From assembly GCF_027622855.1 (NCBI RefSeq), contig NZ_JAPZVR010000018.1, forward strand, positions 24,363-86,057: a stretch of 61,695 bases of DNA, read 5' to 3'. The stretch comes from Glycomyces algeriensis. Lineage in GTDB: Bacteria; Actinomycetota; Actinomycetes; Mycobacteriales; Micromonosporaceae. How positions within the stretch are numbered: the first letter of the stretch is position 1; every line of letters starts with the position of its first letter. Under the pieces are notes generated by a model. The model was not told where the DNA came from. It worked only from the letters and a program-made list of their open reading frames with translations, and ran no database searches. A program made the position numbers and the translations under genes. Below are positions 58,986 through 61,695 of the stretch, one piece after another.

Positions 58986-59231
58986 TTACGCGATCATGTC
59001 GTCGAACTCGCCGTCCTTGGCGCCCTCGACGAGCGCCTTGATCTCGGCGACCGTGTAGATGAGGGCCGGGCCCTCGGGGAAGCGGGAGTTTCGCACTGCG
59101 ATCTCCTCGCCGCCGGGGAGCGTGGCCAGCTCGACGCAGTTGCCGCCGTTGGGGCCGCTGCGAACACTCTTGCGCCAGTTCAGCGTCGAGGGAAGTTCCC
59201 CCGCGAGGATGCCGTTGCGTGCCTTGTCCAT
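58986..59231 (-). CDS. DUF397 domain protein
   Basis: An 81-aa acidic DUF397 protein: LNWRKSVRSGPNGGNCVELA, VRNSRFPEGPALIYTVAEIKAL and GEFDDMI. DUF397 proteins bind and modulate the adjacent XRE/DUF5753 regulator. ATG 59231 has GGAAGGA 6 nt upstream; the in-frame GTG at 59246 lies before that site. Same strand and upstream of the XRE gene. Confidence 0.93.
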   Translation of the reverse strand: MDKARNGILAGELPSTLNWRKSVRSGPNGGNCVELATLPGGEEIAVRNSRFPEGPALIYTVAEIKALVEGAKDGEFDDMIA

Positions 59232-59716
59232 TCGAGATCCTTCCACCAGTGGCCGGCGTGTCCGGCCGGATCTTTCGGAAATTCGACCGGCAACCGGTTA
59301 GGCCGGGTGATTCCGGGGCACGGCCCTACCAGAGCGGCCGCGCAGAGGAGTTTTCCGACATCCCCATCGCTGGTCGGACCAAGTGTCCCACATTACACAG
59401 CGTGAGCGCACATGAGGATGCTCGCGCGGATGCACGTGCATCTGCCCGGTGTTGATGCATGTTAAGATTCATGTGAGAATGCACATAGACACGGACGCTG
59501 AAAGTGTGCGACCGTGGTCACGAGCTCGAAAAGCCGTCAAACCGGCGCTCGTGTGCGCGACGGCGCATGGTCGGCCAAGGGACGCAAATCCCTCGGATCG
59601 GCAATCGTCTTCGCCGCGCGGCGACCTGCATCGCACAACCGGAAACGCCGTTATGCAGAGCCTGGCCGGGCCAGTTCCGGCGAGGACCGATCGTCGCCGG
59701 AGAGGGGTTGAGTGCC
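59232..59716. promoter_or_regulatory. Intergenic region with cluster of ATGCA-type palindromes
   Basis: 485 bases with no confident gene. Between 59405 and 59490 there are repeated TGCA/CATG half-sites, including the 14-bp palindrome GATGCACGTGCATC (59429-59442) and ATGTG-N6-CACAT (59472-59487). GC is lower than around. It resembles a multi-site operator between the DUF397 gene and the 103-aa gene. Confidence 0.45.
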
Positions 59717-60028
59717 ATGGAACGTCTTGAGGCCCAGACGTTGCTGGGGGCAGCCGCGGCAGGCAAGCTGCGGAGCTCGATGTGCCAGCAGGTGATGGCG
59801 ATCGAATACGACCGCAGCGGCCACGTGCTCTACCGCTGCGCCCGCTCATGCGGGAAGCACACCGCGGATGCGTCCCAGGTCCAGGCAGGACTCCTGTGGC
59901 ACTACCGCGGCCGGAGCCTCGGCGAGCACTACGGGCTCCCGGATGAAGAGATCGTCGACGACATGTTCGCGTCGCTCCAGCTCGCCTGGATCCGCGACGG
60001 GGACATCTACACAGCACGGTTCCGCTGA
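59717..60028 (+). CDS. Hypothetical protein, 103 aa
   Basis: ATG 59717 has GGAGAGGGG about 10 nt upstream. The protein begins MERLEAQTLLGAAAAGKLRSS, has three Cys (SMCQQ; YRCARSCGK) and ends with a predicted helical/strand region (DEEIVDDMFASLQLAWIRDGDIYTARF). No signal peptide. I recognise no family; the region with CARSCGKH could bind metal. Such small genes often lie near DUF397/XRE modules, but a link is inference. Confidence 0.6.
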   Translation: MERLEAQTLLGAAAAGKLRSSMCQQVMAIEYDRSGHVLYRCARSCGKHTADASQVQAGLLWHYRGRSLGEHYGLPDEEIVDDMFASLQLAWIRDGDIYTARFR

Positions 60029-60104
60029 GGCGGAACGCAATGCGCGGCGACCTGGCAGGGAACGCCGCGCACCCGGGACTTTGTTCTGTTTGGTGGGATA
60101 GAGC

Positions 60105-60134
60105 CTCGGGGAGGCCGGTGGGGGCCTCCCCGAG
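60105..60134 (+). terminator. Terminator of the 103-aa gene
   Basis: A 12-bp stem (60105-60116/60123-60134) with a 6-nt loop. Confidence 0.75.
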
Positions 60135-60185
60135 CTCTGACATTTGATCTTGATGTACGCGAACAGTGCTGACACACTGAGATAC

Positions 60186-60214
60186 AGCGGGCGGGACCTC
60201 GGGCCCCGCCCGCT
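60186..60214 (-). terminator. Terminator of the coiled-coil protein gene
   Basis: A 10-bp stem (60186-60195/60205-60214), 10 nt beyond the minus-strand stop. Confidence 0.7.
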
Positions 60215-60223
60215 TCCGCGTCT

Positions 60224-60622
60224 CTAGGACTGGTGGCGCTGCAGCAGGTCCAGCAGTTTCGACACCAGCTCGGCGAGTGCCGCGAACGGGCTCACCAGCC
60301 GCTCCATGGCCTTGGCCTTGCTGTGCAGGCGCCCGGGCGGCTTCGCCTCGACGACCGACTCCTCGAGGTCGTCGATGGTGTCCTCGATGACCGCGTACTC
60401 CTCGCCGACGCTCTCGCGCTGCTCGCGCAGCGCCGCCCGCAGGTCGCCGACGAGCCGCAGCAGCTCGGCCCGCAGCTCCCGGTCGGCGTCCGGCCCGCCG
60501 GCGAACACGTACCCCCGCGAGCCCTCCCCGATGGCGCCCACAGTGGCCGACGCCCCGGTGCCCACGGCTCCGGTCTGCACGTTCCCGCGGAACACGTACC
60601 CGCTCCGCTCTTCCTCGTCCAT
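60224..60622 (-). CDS. Small helical protein, DUF5955-like (tentative)
   Basis: A 132-aa protein. The first ~40 residues are Gly/Val/Ala-rich with two similar motifs, GYVFRGNVQTGAVGTGA and GYVFAGGPD. The rest is charged heptad-like helix (ELLRLVGDLRAALREQRESVGEEYAVIEDTIDDLEESV) and a final amphipathic helix (LAELVSKLLDLLQRH). The pattern recalls DUF5955/effector-associated small proteins of streptomycetes; this is tentative. GGAGG is 4 nt before ATG. No partner NTPase is nearby. Confidence 0.7.
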   Translation of the reverse strand: MDEEERSGYVFRGNVQTGAVGTGASATVGAIGEGSRGYVFAGGPDADRELRAELLRLVGDLRAALREQRESVGEEYAVIEDTIDDLEESVVEAKPPGRLHSKAKAMERLVSPFAALAELVSKLLDLLQRHQS

Positions 60623-60770
60623 CGCGCCTCCACCATTATTGTCATGAGAACAAATATTGGAGGACCAGCGTATCGGTGCGCCAGAAGCGTTGTCAAGACA
60701 GCGAAAAGGGAGGCGCGGCCGCGCCTCCCTGCTCGACTGCCCTTTTTCGACAGACCTGTTTCGACCTCGA

Positions 60771-61481
60771 TCAGCTGACGGTGATGTTGGAGCTGCCGGT
60801 GGACTGGTAGCCCTCGGTCGCCATGATCATGTAGTAGCTGAACGCGCCCAGGTTCATGCCGGCCCGGGACCACGCGTCGAAGTGCGCGCCGGTGTCGATG
60901 GTGCCGGTGCTGCGGAGGTTCTGGCGGACGCTCCAGTACTGCGCGAAGGTCTTGGTGCCCTCCACGGACGGCGCGTTGTAGCGCATGGAGTGCCCGAGGC
61001 TGTAGTTGCTGCCGTTGATGTAGGCCGTGCCGCGGTTGGTCGCGCCGCTGCTCGGGTTGTACGGACCGTGCGACTCGACGATGTAGTACTCCACCAGCGG
61101 GTTCGAGGTCCAGCCGTACAGCGCGAGGTAGCCGTTGCTGCCGTGGTTGACCCAGCCGTTGTAGTTGACCGTGCGGCGTCCGCCGTTGGACCAGCCCTTG
61201 CCGCCGACCCAGTTGTTCGCGCCGTTCCACTGCGAGCTGTAGTTCCCGCCCGAGCCGAGTGTCATCGAGGCCCGGCCCTGGGAGTCGGTCCAGAACGAGT
61301 AGTAGTACCCGTTGTGGGTGCCCGTCGCGTTCTGCGTCAGGGTCTGCGCGTTCGCGACGCCGGGCACCACGAGCGCCGAGGCCGCCCCGAGCGCGAGCGC
61401 CCCGCCCCCGAGCAGCAGTCCCCGGCGGCTGAACGGGTGCGCCATGGGCGCCGCTTCCGCGGGAGTGCGTTCTTCTGACAT
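60771..61481 (-). CDS. Endo-1,4-beta-xylanase, GH11, Tat-secreted
   Basis: A 236-aa secreted xylanase. A Tat signal ([20 protein letters not shown]) precedes a complete GH11 beta-jelly-roll. The nucleophile Glu131 is in [11 protein letters not shown] and the acid/base Glu223 in [27 protein letters not shown] and the thumb-like [11 protein letters not shown] are present. There is no carbohydrate-binding module. AGGAGG lies 4 nt before ATG. The enzyme degrades plant xylan outside the cell. Confidence 0.95.
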   Translation of the reverse strand: MSEERTPAEAAPMAHPFSRRGLLLGGGALALGAASALVVPGVANAQTLTQNATGTHNGYYYSFWTDSQGRASMTLGSGGNYSSQWNGANNWVGGKGWSNGGRRTVNYNGWVNHGSNGYLALYGWTSNPLVEYYIVESHGPYNPSSGATNRGTAYINGSNYSLGHSMRYNAPSVEGTKTFAQYWSVRQNLRSTGTIDTGAHFDAWSRAGMNLGAFSYYMIMATEGYQSTGSSNITVS

Positions 61482-61649
61482 GCGTCCTCCTGGATCACAT
61501 AGAGGTTCATCGATGTCAGAATTATGCGTATTGCAGTGAAGTGCGTCAATAAGTTTCGGAGAACTTTCGGTACTTTATCCGGAAGTTTCGGGATTTAGTC
61601 GACAAAGGACCCCCGCGCAAGTGAAAGGAGAGGCCGCTGAGAACGATGG

Positions 61650-61695
61650 TGCCCCCGGCAGGATTCGAACCTGCGACGCACGGTTTAGGAAACCG
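61650..61695 (-). tRNA. tRNA-Arg(CCT), 3' part, cut by window edge
   Basis: Minus strand: anticodon CCT (61687-61689) in loop TTCCTAA, T-arm GCAGGTTCGAATCCTGC, acceptor CGGGGGC, discriminator A (61650) and encoded CCA (61647-61649). The 5' half lies beyond the window. Confidence 0.93.

Overview
This 61.7 kb window is GC-rich (about 70%) chromosomal DNA from an actinomycete. The gene content says so: a WhiB-like regulator, CarD, an LpqE-like lipoprotein, two ArsA-type ATPases beside a class A PBP, several LytR-CpsA-Psr (LCP) proteins, Tat-dependent lipoproteins, Methyltransf_19 enzymes, and an XRE/DUF397 pair. Many starts are GTG, and about a quarter of the genes look leaderless: a TANNNT hexamer lies 6-7 nt before the start codon. 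A filamentous genus such as Glycomyces or a relative is plausible, but that is inference.

Layout. 1-3.5 kb: Rieske-type lipoprotein, acyl-CoA dehydrogenase and acyl-CoA carboxylase beta subunit under a perfect 18-bp operator-like palindrome. 3.8-9 kb: membrane O-acyltransferase, deoD, tRNA-Ser(CGA), EEP-family phosphatase/nuclease and an ABC ATPase without a permease. 9-16.3 kb: a conserved actinobacterial block (ponA2-like PBP, wblA/whiB4, ArsA pair, DUF4177, RidA); wblA carries a terminator inside its reading frame, followed by paired DnaA boxes and nested palindromes. 16.3-26.3 kb: fumarylacetoacetase-like hydrolase, TPR protein, ispF, carD, lpqE-like lipoprotein, DnaQ-like exonuclease, Na+/alanine symporter, recD2, YajQ and tRNA-Tyr(GTA). 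26.6-32.4 kb: histidine kinase divergent from a coupled small-protein/ABC/FtsX operon, then an iron-box-controlled siderophore-interacting protein.

32.4-37.1 kb: three tandem LCP paralogues and a zinc-ribbon membrane protein. 37.2-41.3 kb: diguanylate cyclase, GH114 lipoprotein, P1 peptidase and a 72-aa protein behind a structured leader. 41.4-45 kb: two sortase-type (LPNTG/LPKTG) surface proteins. 45-49.6 kb: glyA, a multipass membrane protein and a glutamate-cysteine-ligase-like enzyme. 49.8-55.9 kb: envelope glycopolymer group (CDP-alcohol phosphatidyltransferase, GT4 glycosyltransferase, polyprenyl-phosphate sugar transferase, UDP-xylose-synthase-like enzyme, fourth LCP). 56-60 kb: two tandem Methyltransf_19 paralogues facing an XRE/DUF5753 regulator and its DUF397 partner. 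60-61.7 kb: coiled-coil protein, GH11 xylanase and a partial tRNA-Arg(CCT).

The main theme is the cell envelope (PBP, four LCPs, O-acyltransferase, sugar transferase, sortase substrates) together with developmental and redox regulators. The most unusual signals are non-coding: two tandem arrays of small hairpins that begin inside the 3' ends of genes, one with compensatory stem changes; the terminator inside wblA; the DnaA-box pair; and a three-way-junction leader. Two poly-G/poly-C tracts (about 43.25 kb and 47.95-48.08 kb) look like sequencing artefacts.
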